Part shown: piece by piece, positions 1-11,769 of the stretch | How the letters are laid out: each line of letters starts with the position of its first letter | How positions within the stretch are numbered: position 1 is the stretch's first letter | DNA from: Cristatella mucedo | Lineage: Eukaryota > Bryozoa > Phylactolaemata > Cristatellidae | NCBI GenBank assembly: GCA_009760855.2 | Contig: WPIO01000087.1 | Coordinates: 1,126,001 to 1,190,000 of the forward strand | Length of the DNA: 64,000 nt | Reading direction: 5' to 3' | Translations under genes and position numbers: made by a program | The notes under the pieces: model-generated | What the model saw: the letters and a program-made list of their open reading frames with translations, nothing else | The model's database searches: none | Told to the model about the DNA's origin: nothing

Positions 1-109
1 TTTTCATGCCATTCATTTTAGTGGTCTTTGTACGATATTAATAAATGTGCTTTGGGAGGTTAACTCACACTATTAGCTGCCTATTTTGGGGGGATAACTC
101 CTACTACTG

Positions 110-393
110 GCGAAGAAAACTTAAAAACACTTATTTAGGACAGCATTTAGTGGGTCCCTGTGATTCGTCCTTGATGTGCTTATGCCTGCTGACACTGCAT
201 GCTGCCACTAACTACATTTGCATGCTGACCCTGTGCACGTCACCCCTAACCATGTTATTCATTTTGTTTGTTTTTCAAGCATGATTTTACTTACCATTCA
301 ATTGCATTTCCCTTTGCAGCAAATGTAAAGCGCCTAGAAAGAGATTAAGTTCTCTGAGGGCGCTTTATCAAGTGCATTATTATTATTATATGG
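110..393 (+). mobile_element. LINE-A 3' end
   Basis: End of the ORF, the GCATGCTG-rich 3' UTR, the stem-loop (TAAAGCGCC at 326-334 with GGCGCTTTA at 359-367) and ATT repeats. It abuts an opposite-strand LINE-A fragment. Confidence 0.9.
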
Positions 394-1046
394 CAACTGT
401 GGCGCTCACGACAGACAAGCCTAGCTGAACAGTTTGCATCAGCTCTAAGCGCCTGATTGCACGTTGGTAGGCCAGCAAGCAGTGAGTTACAGAAGTCATG
501 ACAGGATGTCACAAATGCATGGGCCAACTGAGATGTGGTATCCTTATCTAAACAAGCTTGAATGTTAGCAGTGTTGTGTAGCTGAAAGGAGGCAGACTCG
601 ATCGATTGTGGAGGTGATGTGGTAGTCTAACGAAAGGTCATTTTGGAACATAATACCTAGATTTCGTGCAGATTCAACAGGAGATATAATGCAGAGCCGA
701 TTTTGAGCCTTAGCCTTTCCAATTTCTGAATGACACTTGATTTGCCCGTAACTAGTAAGGTAGTTTGATCATTTAATTTAAGAAAGTTTACTGCCATCCG
801 TGTGCGGATGTCATCAATAAATGCAGCAAGGGAAAATTTGAGGTACTCGAAGGCTGAGAGGGATCAAAGCAAATGTACAATTGAGTGTCATCCGCATAGA
901 ATTGAAAGCCTAGATTGTGCTTGGCAATCACATCGGCAAGAGGGAGAGTATAAACCGTGATAAGAACTGGACCTAACACGGAGCCCTAAGCTAACCCATA
1001 TTTCATCGGTGCCTCGGATGATCTTTATCCATTCACATCAATAACG
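394..1046 (-). mobile_element. LINE-A internal fragment
   Basis: Minus strand: [20 protein letters not shown] and [15 protein letters not shown] (intact YADD), then the thumb region up to FCNSLLAGLPTCNQAL. It has no 3' end of its own. It is truncated where the plus-strand tail begins. Confidence 0.88.
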
Positions 1047-1721
1047 TAAAGTTACACGATTACCCATCAACTAATTAGGAAACATAGTAAGCAGTTTGTA
1101 TCGTGGTTCAGTTTGTGAAAGCTTTTCATCATTTAAGTGTGGATGTCAAAATACAGGCAGTAAGTTTGTGGATGTAGTTTGAGAGGAGTCTTAAAGATTT
1201 GTAGGATCGAATGATTGAAGCAAAACTGCAGCTGCAGGTCAGTTTATACAGGCACTCTACAAACATTTAGGAAAGCAACTATTCAGTGTAATCATATATT
1301 GCAATTTTTCAAATCTTTAATAATTCTAAATGTAAGTCGTAATTACCGTAAATGTCGATAAGTTTATGGAGAAGATAGTGGGGTCAATACCACTAGGTTC
1401 TACCTCCTGTGGTTATGCATCACGGCCTATTTTCTGCCATCTCGAACTTATACTTCTTTACTGTGCTGAAGACCCACCGGGACATTTCGAGTTGGATGCA
1501 TTTGGTGCAGTGCTATTGCAGTGTTCCATGTGTATTATTGCTATGCAGTGCATTGTGCTAGAGCTTCATGAAAAGTGCATTTGCAACACGCTCGTGTTCT
1601 TGGCACAGGCAAGACTAAACTTGGGCATGCATCTTTTGCACAATTCAATGCCTGTGGTGATTTTTATTTGTGCCCTCCAACTGCGAGGCTAGCTTAAAAC
1701 ACTTGAAAGCACTTCTCACAG

Positions 1722-1826
1722 ATGCTGCATGGACCACAAGTGGTCGCTCGCCGTCATCTTGGCGTTCTGGGAGCACCTGCAGAAGAAGGGCCGTTCTCCC
1801 ACCCGGTCTAAGCAAAGCTGCTCCCT
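1722..1826 (+). CDS. Possible internal exon, unknown
   Basis: An acceptor CACTTCTCACAG and a donor CCCT/GTAAGG bracket 105 nt with an open frame, MDHKWSLAVILAFWEHLQKK then GRSPTRSKQSCS. Composition looks protein-like, but no family is recognised and no neighbouring exon was matched. Confidence 0.2.
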
Positions 1827-2564
1827 GTAAGGTCGCAGAGCTGAATTGGCTAAGTGCTTAGTCGACCTGCAGCACGACTACCGGCAGCGGTGGCCCGTTA
1901 TGGTCGCACGGCAAAATCAGTTTGCTGCTTCGCATTGCTGGCTGTATGCACCAGAACGTGTGCACACATCAACGTGTGCTTCAGCGCTAGAGACTTTCGT
2001 CTGCCAGAATGTTTTCGGAGGCGATTGTATGCACTATGCAGCTGGATGAGATAATGTCCTGGATTTCGCATAGAAGTAGGTCCAACAATGCCCACCTGAT
2101 CCGCTATCATCCTGCATTGGCTCTAAGGCCGCTCACTGACAAAAACGATACGGTTGCCTGTGGTACGACTCGAACTGGTGATCAAAAAAAGAGTCCGAAT
2201 CCTCAGCCGCCAAACTGTCTGAGCTGCTTCGAATGCTCGTGGAATCGATGCAGCACGACCCAACTTAAGATGCCAGCGACGTCAATGCCAAGCGGAGTGA
2301 AAACGATTAAGTCGAGCCAATGAGGTTGCTGTTAGGGGTCGCTGAGATTTGCCACGGCGACCATTTGCCACGACTGACAGTTATCAAAAGCCCGGAAATG
2401 AGAGTACTTCCCGTGCCAAGAGGCCTTTGCCTTCGCCGACGGATCGTATTAGTTACTGACGAGCAGCCCGAAGCTTTATGACGGACGGTTCGTGCGCCAT
2501 GCGTATGGAGCCATTGCAAGCGCTGGCTGCCATCTAGAACGGCTACATCCGACGCATGAATTAT

Positions 2565-3345
2565 AATAAAATTCTAATACATCTCACCCTCAGAGAACTA
2601 AAAGGCCTTTTCGTGTGCTGTAAAGGAAGCATATCAATATGGTTAGTGACAGCATACACATAGTGAGCACTCATAAGCACACAAAACGCGATTCACAAGG
2701 ACCCAGCGAGAAACCGTGAAGAAAGGAAGCATTTTAGCTTCTTTTTAAATATCGTCAAGTTATTGTTGTGGCGACGTGAGTCAGAAGTGAGTTCCGGGTT
2801 TTGGGACCATACGAACTAAAGGCACTGTCTACAAAGGATTTGAGGTTGGCTTGAGGCACAGCTAAACGACTTGAGCAAGAATTGCAATTGGTACAATGCC
2901 CAGCCTGATTGAGGAGTAATTCCGGTAGGTAGGCTGGAGCAAGAGAATGAAAAGACCTAAAAGTGAATGACAAAACCTTGAATGCAATGCTCTAATCAAT
3001 GTGGAGCCAGCACAGGTCGGCGAGATAGAATGATGTTTAGCAGTGCAGTCGAGAAGATCAGGGCTGACAAGCTTGGATGGAGAGTTTAGCAGCGACTGTA
3101 AGCACCTTACACCACAAGCCGGGCGACCTGCGAGTAATGGGTAACGGAAGTCGAAATGGGATTTCACAAATGCCTAGAAAAATTTGGATGTGGTATTTTT
3201 GTCTAAGCAGACCAATACTATTGCAAGTTTATCCAGCTGAATGTAGGCATACTTGACTGTGGAGCTGATGTGATCGTCTTGTGAAAAGTCACTTCAGAAC
3301 TCGACACTCAGATTTCTTGCAGATGCTTCAGTAGCTATACCACTG
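2565..3345 (-). mobile_element. Old LINE-A copy
   Basis: Minus-strand tail (degraded stem-loop near 2590), then SFTFRSFHSLAPAYLPELLL and upstream thumb blocks. More diverged than most copies. Confidence 0.8.
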
Positions 3346-3357
3346 GATGAGCATACT

Positions 3358-3445
3358 AATATAATGCGCTTGATAAAGCGCCCGCAGAGAACTCAATCTC
3401 TTCATAGGCGCTTTATATTTGCTGCAAAGGGAAGCATACTTAATG
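3358..3445 (-). mobile_element. LINE-A 3' tail
   Basis: Stem-loop (GATAAAGCGCC / GGCGCTTTAT) and a few flanking bases only. Confidence 0.85.
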
Positions 3446-4299
3446 GATGGGTTTTTGAATTTCTCAGTCACACCAGGCTCGCCAATAAACCCCAGCACTA
3501 CCATCCTCCTACGACCACTGACTTGGCCCTTCATGCCCACATGCCTTGTCTGCCCACTACGTCCGCGGAAGTTCTCTCAGCTCGTTCAGTGCACGTGAGC
3601 CAGTAGGGTGCAGGCCAGCGGTTGGAGCACTTTCGCTGCATCCATCAGGCTGCCAAGCGACGAGTGGCTGAGCCTCGCGCTGGCCAAGCACAGCACTTCG
3701 GGCGAGCTACCGTGCGCTCCGCTGCCCCCATCCCGTAGGAGGGGGGCACCGTAGGATCTCTCAGGCGACGGTGTGCCCGGCTGTCCGAATCAGTGGGACC
3801 CAAACTGTGCCTCCCAATTGCAGCGTCTCTACTCGAGCAATCGCCACAAGGCCGTTCTCGAAATTCTGCTACCAGCGCCGACAAGCGACGCCGGCGACTT
3901 GGCTGCCTGCTGCAACCACTGTGAGGCCGGATCGCTCTCTCTCTCTGCCCGTTGACTCGGACCGCACAAGAGCTCTTCTGGCCTGCTGATGCACCAGGCT
4001 CGGTGCCTGGTGCATAGGTATGACGGAAGAGGATACGTCGCACACTTCTGCCGCGCCTGCAACAGGGAGCTGACCGCCTCGAATATCGCCAACTGAGTCT
4101 CGTCGACGCAGACTGTAGTCCCATCACCTGCATACTGAAAGGCTGCCTCCACTTCGCTGGGGGGAGGCACCCCTGCGCGGAAAACAGAACTCGCTGTCCT
4201 AGTCCACAAAAGGGGAGACCCCAGTTTGCCCGAAACTTCTGACCGATTAGGCTCTGGTCAACACTTTACAAGCTGCTGCCTGGCCGCCAGCCAGGCAGG

Positions 4300-4680
4300 C
4301 TTCGAAAGTGCGCCGGCAGCTATGGGGCTGCTGTCACCAAAGCAGAAGGGCTTTGAGGTTCCGAGCCTCGAGCAGACGTTCCTTGCCGAGAGCGACTTTG
4401 AAAAGGCCATGAACTGGCTGGCTGGTTAGCTAAGTCTAGGCCGGCAAGCCACAGAGAGACTCTCTATCGCCGATCCTCTTCGATCTGGCGATGGAGTCGG
4501 TCGTCTGGCTCTCCGGCAGCCACCCGGGTCCACCTTCCCGCTGGGTGGAACCTTCCAGTCTGTCTTCGCCCACCATACGGACGAACTTGTCCTGTTGGCA
4601 GGCACGCAGGCCGGTCAGAAGGCAATTGCGTCTGCAGCCAAGCTAGCACCACTAACCATTAGTCTAACCATAACTTCTTC
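4300..4680 (+). pseudogene. Decayed R2/NeSL-type reverse transcriptase
   Basis: Three RT blocks appear in the right order on the plus strand but in different frames. They are KQKGFEVPSLEQTFLAES (the QKGF...C/LEHTF block before the catalytic core in R2 and NeSL elements), RDSLSPILFDLAMESVV (motif GDPLSPLLF) and DELVLLAGTQAG (from the FADDLVLLA motif with the first residues lost). The AWLDL-NAFGSV block expected between the first two is missing. A C-x2-C segment HFCRACNREL at about 4040-4070 may be its zinc finger. It is inactive, and the clade is inferred from motif style. Confidence 0.55.
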
Positions 4681-4765
4681 TGCAGCAAGCGTGAGGTGCC
4701 TAGAAAGAGATTGAGCTATGTGATGGTGCTATAGCAAATGTATTATTGTTATTATTATTATTAGC
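4678..4765 (+). mobile_element. LINE-A 3' tail
   Basis: Diverged stem-loop (GTGCCTAGAAAGAGATTGAG) and an ATT run. It directly follows the R2/NeSL-like remnant. Confidence 0.75.
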
Positions 4766-5289
4766 CTGCCGACAAAGCCCCGTTGGATTTCTTCCTGGCC
4801 GTGTGCGGCCTGCCTAACTTCCCTTCGTCCTACTTCCTCCTTACATGACATTCAACAGGCATTTTGGGCAAGGCTGGCAGCAAGCAGAGCCGCGATCCAG
4901 CTCCCTTTCAGCTCCAGACCCCTTTCAAGCCCGACGCCTGAGCTGGGATCGTCCGACACTTGCGCTTCCGCAAGGTGGCGGCCTCGACCAAGCCAGCCTG
5001 GGCGGCGGCGGCGGCGGCTCGTCGTCCAACGAGGAGCGCTCGAGAGCGCCATTTGAGCGCGGCCGAGTTCGACCCTGGCAGCAGGCTCGATCCGGCCTCT
5101 CTGCTGTCGGAGGCGAGCAGATAGACGCCTCGAAGCCATTCGCCTGCCCGTCTATCGCTCTTCTGCCGAGCGCTAGCGGCGGCGTCCGTCGGCGCCGGCG
5201 GGCGCGAGCTTACCGCTCCTCTGGCCGCATTGAAGCCGCAAGAGTTCGCCAGGCGGCACGGCGGCAGGCCGGCACGGCGCGGCCCAGGT

Positions 5290-5405
5290 GACCCGGCCTC
5301 CAAGGTCAGCCTTTATTTACGTGAGCCGGAGGTTCGAGCCGACGACCTCGGTCGTTAAAAGCGAGCACCTGCACACCTTTAGCCAAACCAGGGCGGCAGA
5401 AGAAG
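5290..5405 (-). mobile_element. tRNA-like SINE remnant
   Basis: Minus strand: CTGGTTTGGCTAAAGGTGTG and GTGCTCGC (A-box side) with GGCTCGAACCTCC as B box. The head fits a tRNA-derived SINE, but the body does not clearly match SINE-A or SINE-B. Confidence 0.45.
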
Positions 5406-6099
5406 TTCCACCTAGTTTAGTCTGAGGCGATCGTGCTAAATAAGGATAATAATAATATTATTAATAACTGGCGAATATCCACGAACAGTCATGAGATCGT
5501 AATTGGATTTGCACGAGCTGCAATCTAGCAGCTTCGCCCACCTCGTACTTCCGCTTCCGCTTCAGCTATTACCTATTGTACTTCCTTGCACTTCTATTTG
5601 TGCTTCGATGCACTTTTGAAATGCAACCAGTGGTCTTGCACACTTGCAGCCGCCTTATATGCGCAAATTTAAGTTACAGAAGCTTCCAGTTCATTAAATT
5701 TTTAATTATTTATCTAATTTCAACGGAGAGTGCATTTTTCCATTCGCATTTAAATTTGAAAATTGCTTTGGCTTTCCTACGATTGATCAGCACCTACTGG
5801 CAAATTAATAGCGTCCATTTATGGAATGGATTCACGTACTCGCTACATTCAAAATTACGTACAGCGTTGCTTGATCGGGCAGTTCACCCAGAGCGCACAA
5901 CGCAAGGTTTCTTGCTCCGACGTGGGCACTGCAAGTTGACCGCTAGGAGCCGTCTAACTGCGAGATCCTAAATCTTGTAATCGCGCTCAACGAGTCGCGA
6001 TAGCTAGTTACTCTCAGCGATAGCTAGTTCCTCTCCAATATCTTCTGCCGGAACAAGAGGAAATTCATTGGGACAAACTGTACCTTTGTATCTCGTCCT

Positions 6100-7550
6100 C
6101 GGGATGCGGTGCCCTTACGAAAGGGGTTCCGCGACGGCGACGCGCAGCTCGAACGCTCGCGCGCGCGAAGCGCTCTGAGTCTCAGCAAGGCGTGCGAGAG
6201 CCGTACTCGCTATTCTCATCCGCCGACGTCGACCCTCCGCAATCGTTTGACGCCGGGAGACAAGTGAGCGCGGCGACCGACAGCTCAGGCGTACGACAGG
6301 TGCTGCTCGAGCCGACGTCGCAGAGAGATGGGGGCTCTGACGACAGCGGGCCGTCGTCGTGGGCGGGACCCTGCAAGTCACTGGACCGCGCGCTTTGCGC
6401 GTCCTGCAGCGCATTCCGCCACTGCAGAGGCGCGGATCGAGACGGCTCGCCGTCGCCACAGGCCGCCGCCGTCCGGTGCACGCAAGGACGGCCGACGCCG
6501 CTGCCGTGGTGAGGATTAACGACGGCGCCTCCGAACGAACGCCGGCGAACAGCGGCAGCAGTCAGCTGCTGCGGCGGTCAGGAGCTGCTGCGGCGCCGGC
6601 TGTGCTTTTTCGGCGGCGGTTCTAGACGTCCGCTGCCGAACGGCCGCAGCCGCCGGAAGTTGACCGAAGCGCTCCGCTCGTCGGGCCTTGCGGGCCTGGT
6701 GATTCCGCTAGCGTCGACGGCGGCGGCGGCAGCGGCGGGGATGCGCCGCTCGCAGCGGTAGCGGCGATGGTCGCCGCAGCGAGCGGCCGCAGACGGGCGA
6801 GGTCGAAGCATTTGTAGTGTACCGGCTGACCGGGCTCGCGGTGAAGCGAAGCGGCGGCGCAGCGAAGGCGGCTGCCGCTCTCGTAGCCGCCGCCGCCGCC
6901 GCCACCGGTGGAGCTGAGGCGAGCGAGCTTGCTGCGCCGCACCCAGTCGCTCCTGGCGCGTAGCAGCTGGACGGTCCTCAGCAGATCGCCTCTGCCGTAA
7001 CTCTGCTCGGACGTCGCCGGGAGAGCTGCGTCGATCGCATCCGCACGCGGCGGCGGCGGCGGCTTCGCGGCTGGCGGAGCGGCCGCGGGCGGCTGCGGGC
7101 GGCTCGCCTGCCGGATGTGGGCAACGTGCCGCGACGTGCGTCTGCAGCGAGCGAGGCGCGCAGTCGAGCCAATCGCGCAGCAGCAGCCGGGCGATGAGCG
7201 GCAGAACGTAACTGCTCGCGTTCGCCGCACAGGCCGTTGTGCGCGCGCGAAAGGTTCGCGCGCCCAGCTCAAGGGTGGGGAAGAAGTCGTTCAAATCGTT
7301 GATTAGCTGGGGGGGGAGGAGGTCGCGTCTTCCTACGTTTGGCATCCAGACGACGGATGGAAACGGGATGCCAGCTCAAACCGCTGGCGGCTGACGCCGA
7401 AAGCGCCTTTTCTACAGGCGAAAGGTCAGCGTCTGAGTGACGGGCCGAGGTGATGGAATTCGAACGCTCTAAATGGGCGAAGCGGGCGACCCGGGAGGCC
7501 GTGCGCGCGCATGCGCCGTGTAGCCAGCCGCTCGTAGTAAATTGACGGGC
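6100..7550. other. GC-rich island, no confident gene
   Basis: Strongly GC- and CpG-rich. A 255-codon frame on the minus strand (7345-6578) starts MPNVGRRDLLPPQLINDLND and looks protein-like for about 75 residues before turning Arg/Ala-rich. A second minus frame reads GDLLRTVQLLRARSDWVRRS. Several other frames are open too, so none is called. Confidence 0.4.
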
Positions 7551-7982
7551 GATTATTGCAATTACTCAATGATCTCAGCCGCTAAGCATCGTAAGCGTAT
7601 GCCGTGCAAATTTTCTTCTTCCTATTCGACGCACGATTTGAGCGGTTAATTACTTTTTGGTCAGCGGGAGGCTAAAAAGACGCTGCTAGGAGATAAGGGG
7701 CGATGCCGATGGACAGTGCCGAGATTTTCTTTTCGCGTGTTCCAAGTCCGCGCTTCGCGTACAAGTTGTGCGGAAAAACGGCGCGAGCTGTCGGCCACTT
7801 TTAGCCGTAGATGTCACTGCATGCAGGTCTGGTCATTACAGCGGGATCACAGCGGCAGCGTGGGTCATTGCGCAGGAAATGCCTACGAGAACGAGTCAAG
7901 CGTAAGCATTATCTCTTTAGTGCTGCCTTGCAGTCAAACAGGTATAGGAAGAACTTTGTTTAGTAATAGTATTACTCCTAAT

Positions 7983-8030
7983 ACTAATTATAATTATAAT
8001 AATACCTTTATATAGCGCACTCTGAGAACT

Positions 8031-8113
<83 letters not shown>

Positions 8114-8240
8114 CGGCACTTTATGGATGCTACATATAAAGCACGACTAAATGTTTGCTGGTAACATCAGCAAGAAGCAGGCATAGTGTAAGCAAGTACG
8201 TGCACAGGAAGGACGAATCGCAAAGACCCACGAAACGCTG
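7983..8240 (-). mobile_element. LINE-A 3' end with expanded CT run
   Basis: The tail begins AATAATACC and TATAGCGCACTCTGAGAACT. The normal AATCTCTTTCTAGG is replaced by 78 bp of pure CT, after which GGCACTTTATGG and the 3' UTR continue. Confidence 0.8.
8033..8110. repeat. (CT)n microsatellite, 78 bp
   Basis: Pure CT run inside a LINE-A tail. Confidence 0.98.
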
Positions 8241-9064
8241 TAATAAAAAAGTGCGTACTAGAAAATATAAGCCGAAGAGCAGACCAGAGGATTTAAATGG
8301 CGGCTCTCGCCATAGCTAGGCTCTACAGAAGAAAGACAATGTTACCAGATTTGCAGTGGGCACATGGCTTTGCTATGCACACGAGAGAAATTTGGCACTA
8401 CTTTGACCTTGTTAGACGCATAGTCAAGTGTAGATCAATTGCAGATACAAGCATTAAAATTTCATGGAAAAATCAAATTAAAAATGTAAGACGTTCAAAA
8501 TAATTTAACTTAAAACTTATTTATAATATTCCTGAATTTCGATGAAATAATAAAGTATTTACTTGTATAATTAAATAATGAGCTCTTCAAAGCCTGCTCG
8601 TCGCTATTCCATGTTTGAGTGGAAAATTCTATATTTCAACCGTGTGAATGCATGTAGTAGCTACGTATGCAAATTATTGAATTAATTCTGTCATGATGTT
8701 TTTGAAATGACACTCATAATAGATGCACCTGCACATACTAGTTATGTCAATATGATAAAGAGCACTACGTAACGTCAGCATCGGCGACGTTTTGGGCTCA
8801 CCCACTCACTCTCAGGCAAAAACCACGTATTTAGATCGATAGCAGCGTCTTTTTAGCCTCCCGCTGACCAAAAATAATTGCATTTATGATTTAAATTGAT
8901 AATTAGTTTTCGTAATTAGCGTATTAATAAACGAGTATTATTGACCGCGTACTCGTTTAAGTGAGCGTCGAATCACACTCGAATCACATGAGACCGTGCC
9001 CTTAATTCGCACGTTCCCACAACCTGGAGTTCACTACTGACTAACGTCACGGTATACCCTGACT

Positions 9065-9410
9065 TAACACTAATTATAATTATTTTCATATTGCTCTCAG
9101 AGAACTTAATAGATTTTAGGCACCTTACGTTTGCTTTAAGCTGAGCAAGATCAGATGGTTGATGGTTACATCGACTTCTCAACTAGCGTGATATGATAGA
9201 GGCGTCCTACACAGTGTTAACATGGAAATAAAGTTAATAGCCGCATGCCTATTGCCAGAATGCATAAGCGCTCAAATGACAAACAACAAGGGTCCATAAA
9301 ATTCTGCTAGGAACAAACGCGTTTTAGCGTCTTTTTAAATTTCGTCAAGTCAGGGGATGTCGTGACTTGACAACATTTAAAAGCGACGCTAGCAATCACA
9401 GCATTTGCTG
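9065..9410 (-). mobile_element. Old LINE-A 3' end
   Basis: Degraded stem-loop at 9090-9130 (CTCAGAGAACTTAATAGA), then 3' UTR and the GTCAAGTCAGGGGATGTCGT block. Confidence 0.65.
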
Positions 9411-9429
9411 GATTCGTGTGAATTTTTCT

Positions 9430-9570
9430 TTGCGACCTTAGTCATGCTGACGCTGCGCTAGATAACGCTAGCCATATTGGCATGCTTCCTTTACAGCATG
9501 TATGTACCGTGCCAAGAAAGAGCTGTAGTTCTATTGAGGTAGTATACAATGTCTTATTGTTGTTATTACC
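9430..9570 (+). mobile_element. Old LINE-A 3' tail
   Basis: CATGCTGACGCTG-type 3' UTR remnant, degraded stem-loop (GTGCCAAGAAAGAGCTG) and TTATTGTTGTTATT. Confidence 0.65.
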
Positions 9571-9689
9571 ACGATCGCCATCATGCTCCCCGATGCCTGT
9601 AACTAGCTGCTGACTAGCTGAATTCATGCAGCACCCACTAAAACGGAACGCAAAGCTAAAGGCCTACTTGCTCTTCGCAGCCTAGGAAT

Positions 9690-11010
9690 TGTCAGTTTCA
9701 ATTGTTCTTTGTATGCAAACTAATGCAACGTATCTCCATCTGTAACTCCAATAAGCCACGAGGACTAAGTGCGCATTACGCTGAAGAGTTTTCAGCAGCG
9801 CACTCGCAGCCTGAGCGGCTTTCGACACGTGCATTCGGTAGCCAGCAGATCTAACGCATCTAACGCAACAAAGAGAAACAAGGGGAAGCGTAGCGCGATC
9901 ATGAGGGATCATTCGAGGAAGTAAGTAGCAGCTAAGTAAGTAGCAGCTAAGTGTGGCGGTACAGAATGTGCCACACTGAGCTGCTGGAGAGTAGTTGTCG
10001 TTGCGTAAGCAATTTTGGTGGTGCGTTTCGCAGACAAAAACTCACAGAGCACAAGCTTCAGTCACCAACGGTCTTCAAGTCTAGGAATTAAACAACTGAT
10101 TTTTTCCCATATAGTACCTGAGGGCACGAAGAGGCTACAGCAGGTGAGGTTTTTTAGCTAGGTGTGAAGGAGTAAGGCAATGGTGGGCCTTCTGAGTCAA
10201 TGTAAGAACTTTTCTCTGTATCCGTTGATCAAGCGGGAGCAATTGTTGCGGCTACGTTAGAAAAAGGAGACATGTGGCTGAACCTCTTGAAGTTATCGCC
10301 TAGTCCTGCAGCCATATTCATTATAGGCAGAGCCTTAAAGGCGTTATTCGGTATCATAGCCAATAGAGCATTGCAGTAGTCCAGTCTACATTTGTTTGTT
10401 TTTCAAGCATGATTTTACTTACTATTCTGTTGCGTATCACTTTGCAGCAAATGTAAAGTGCCTAGAAAGAGATTAAGTTCTCTGAGGGCGCTTTATCAAG
10501 TGCAATATTATTATTACATGTAGTCCACGAGCTAGTTAAATTTTTAGCGAGCTACCATGACAGATAGTCCCTAATCTTGGACGCGGATCCATCGTGGTTG
10601 CTAGCTGTGGAAGTCTGTGTCTGGAAGCTGTGGTTTTCTTAATGAAGCTGTCAAACTTAAAGCAGTTATCAAAGAGGACGCTCTAGAGGTCGTCACACTT
10701 CCGCATCGCTAACTACGAAAAGATTGTCTCCTAGTCCAGCCGCACGCTTGAGGTGTACTTTGAGTAATATTTTGGTTTAACAATAATTTAGTATAAGAAA
10801 TAAGCCAACATGCAGAATATTTGTATGGCAAGAATTAAGTTTGTCAGTCGTTGCAGCAGATTCTGACGGTTTAAACGATGAATGCATCTGAGTGTCGTCA
10901 GCATAGAAGAGATGGCCGATCCCGCGGGCCTGGATCACTTTTCCCAGAGGCTCGCTATAAATGAAGAACGGCAAAAGAAAAAACGAACCGTTGTGGTATT
11001 CCATATGCGA
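9690..11010 (-). mobile_element. LINE-B copy, split by a LINE-A tail
   Basis: Minus strand reads RT GKVIQARGIGHLFYADDTQM (palm with intact YADD) near 10900, a RLDYCNALLAM block near 10390 and a C-terminal region to 9690. LINE-A 3' tail sequence occupies about 10390-10518. GTAGTCCA is found on both sides (about 10377 and 10521), a likely target duplication with a short extra segment. Many frame breaks. Confidence 0.75.
10390..10518 (+). mobile_element. LINE-A 3' tail nested in LINE-B
   Basis: Last part of the 3' UTR, stem-loop and ATT tail. 5' truncated to about 130 bp. Confidence 0.88.
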
Positions 11011-11204
11011 CTGGTCTGATGGTTGAGAAGTAACGACCAAACGACGCGTATTGAAAGAAATCGGGCGAAAACGATTTGACTCGCAATCGTACGTTTTGTT
11101 ACGACTAATCGGCGCTGTCTGTGCTTCGTATGTCAAGTGTTTAAAAAAGATTTAGCTACTTACTTAGCGCTCTCCACAAAGGACTTTGACAATAACAACA
11201 TTAT

Positions 11205-11300
11205 TCATAACGATATAATAAAGCATTTTTACAGCGCCTTAAGACAATTAAATCTCTTTGCATGCACTTCACAAATGCCAAAAATAAGGTGTTTCAATTG
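11205..11300 (-). mobile_element. Possible LINE-A tail remnant
   Basis: ACAGCGCCTTAAGACAATTA and AATCTCTTTGCA resemble the tail, but the match is short. Confidence 0.35.
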
Positions 11301-11769
11301 ATAAGTCATACACGGCAGCTTATGCAGCTTTATATCAAACAAGGACCCAACAGACTATTAAATCAGAGTTAGTTGAGTTTGCTAGACACAAGTAATTACT
11401 GTGGTTTTAATCTCCGACGAGCCTTTTAATTTTATTTTCAAGAGAAGCCAATAATGGCTGCTATTACTCTGAACGGGTGAAGGCAAAGCAGCATGCTAAC
11501 CTGCGATCTCTACGGATTTATTCAGTAAAAATTGCCTCTGGCTAATCGCAGTTCTTTGCAGTACCCGAAAAATGCAAGCCGCTTCGCACATTAAGCAACG
11601 TATATGTAAATAATCGTCTACATTTCCGAATAAATTGTACCTTTAGAAGGCGACGAAAAGACTTTTCGGAACAATATGACAGCACGAAAGTGACACCAGA
11701 GCTTTCCACAGTGCCATGCGGCTACCGCCTATGGATTTAGTGCAGTTACTTGTACGTCCTACCGTTGGT

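Larger units (their letters stand above)
7648..8879. mobile_element. Candidate TIR element
   Basis: About 40 bp at 7648-7688 (AATTAC, TTTTTGGTCAGCGGGAGG, CTAAAAAGACGCTGCTA) recur inverted at 8840-8879 with about one single-base difference. The 1.15-kb interior is AT-rich, has no transposase motif and contains a LINE-A tail insertion. Target duplication is not clear (TA or TTAA possible). It could be a non-autonomous DNA transposon. Confidence 0.55.

Noticed and set aside
6578-7345. 255-codon minus-strand ORF as a gene
   Set aside because: The region is very GC-rich and open in several frames on both strands. Only the first third looks protein-like, and no motif or splice support was found.
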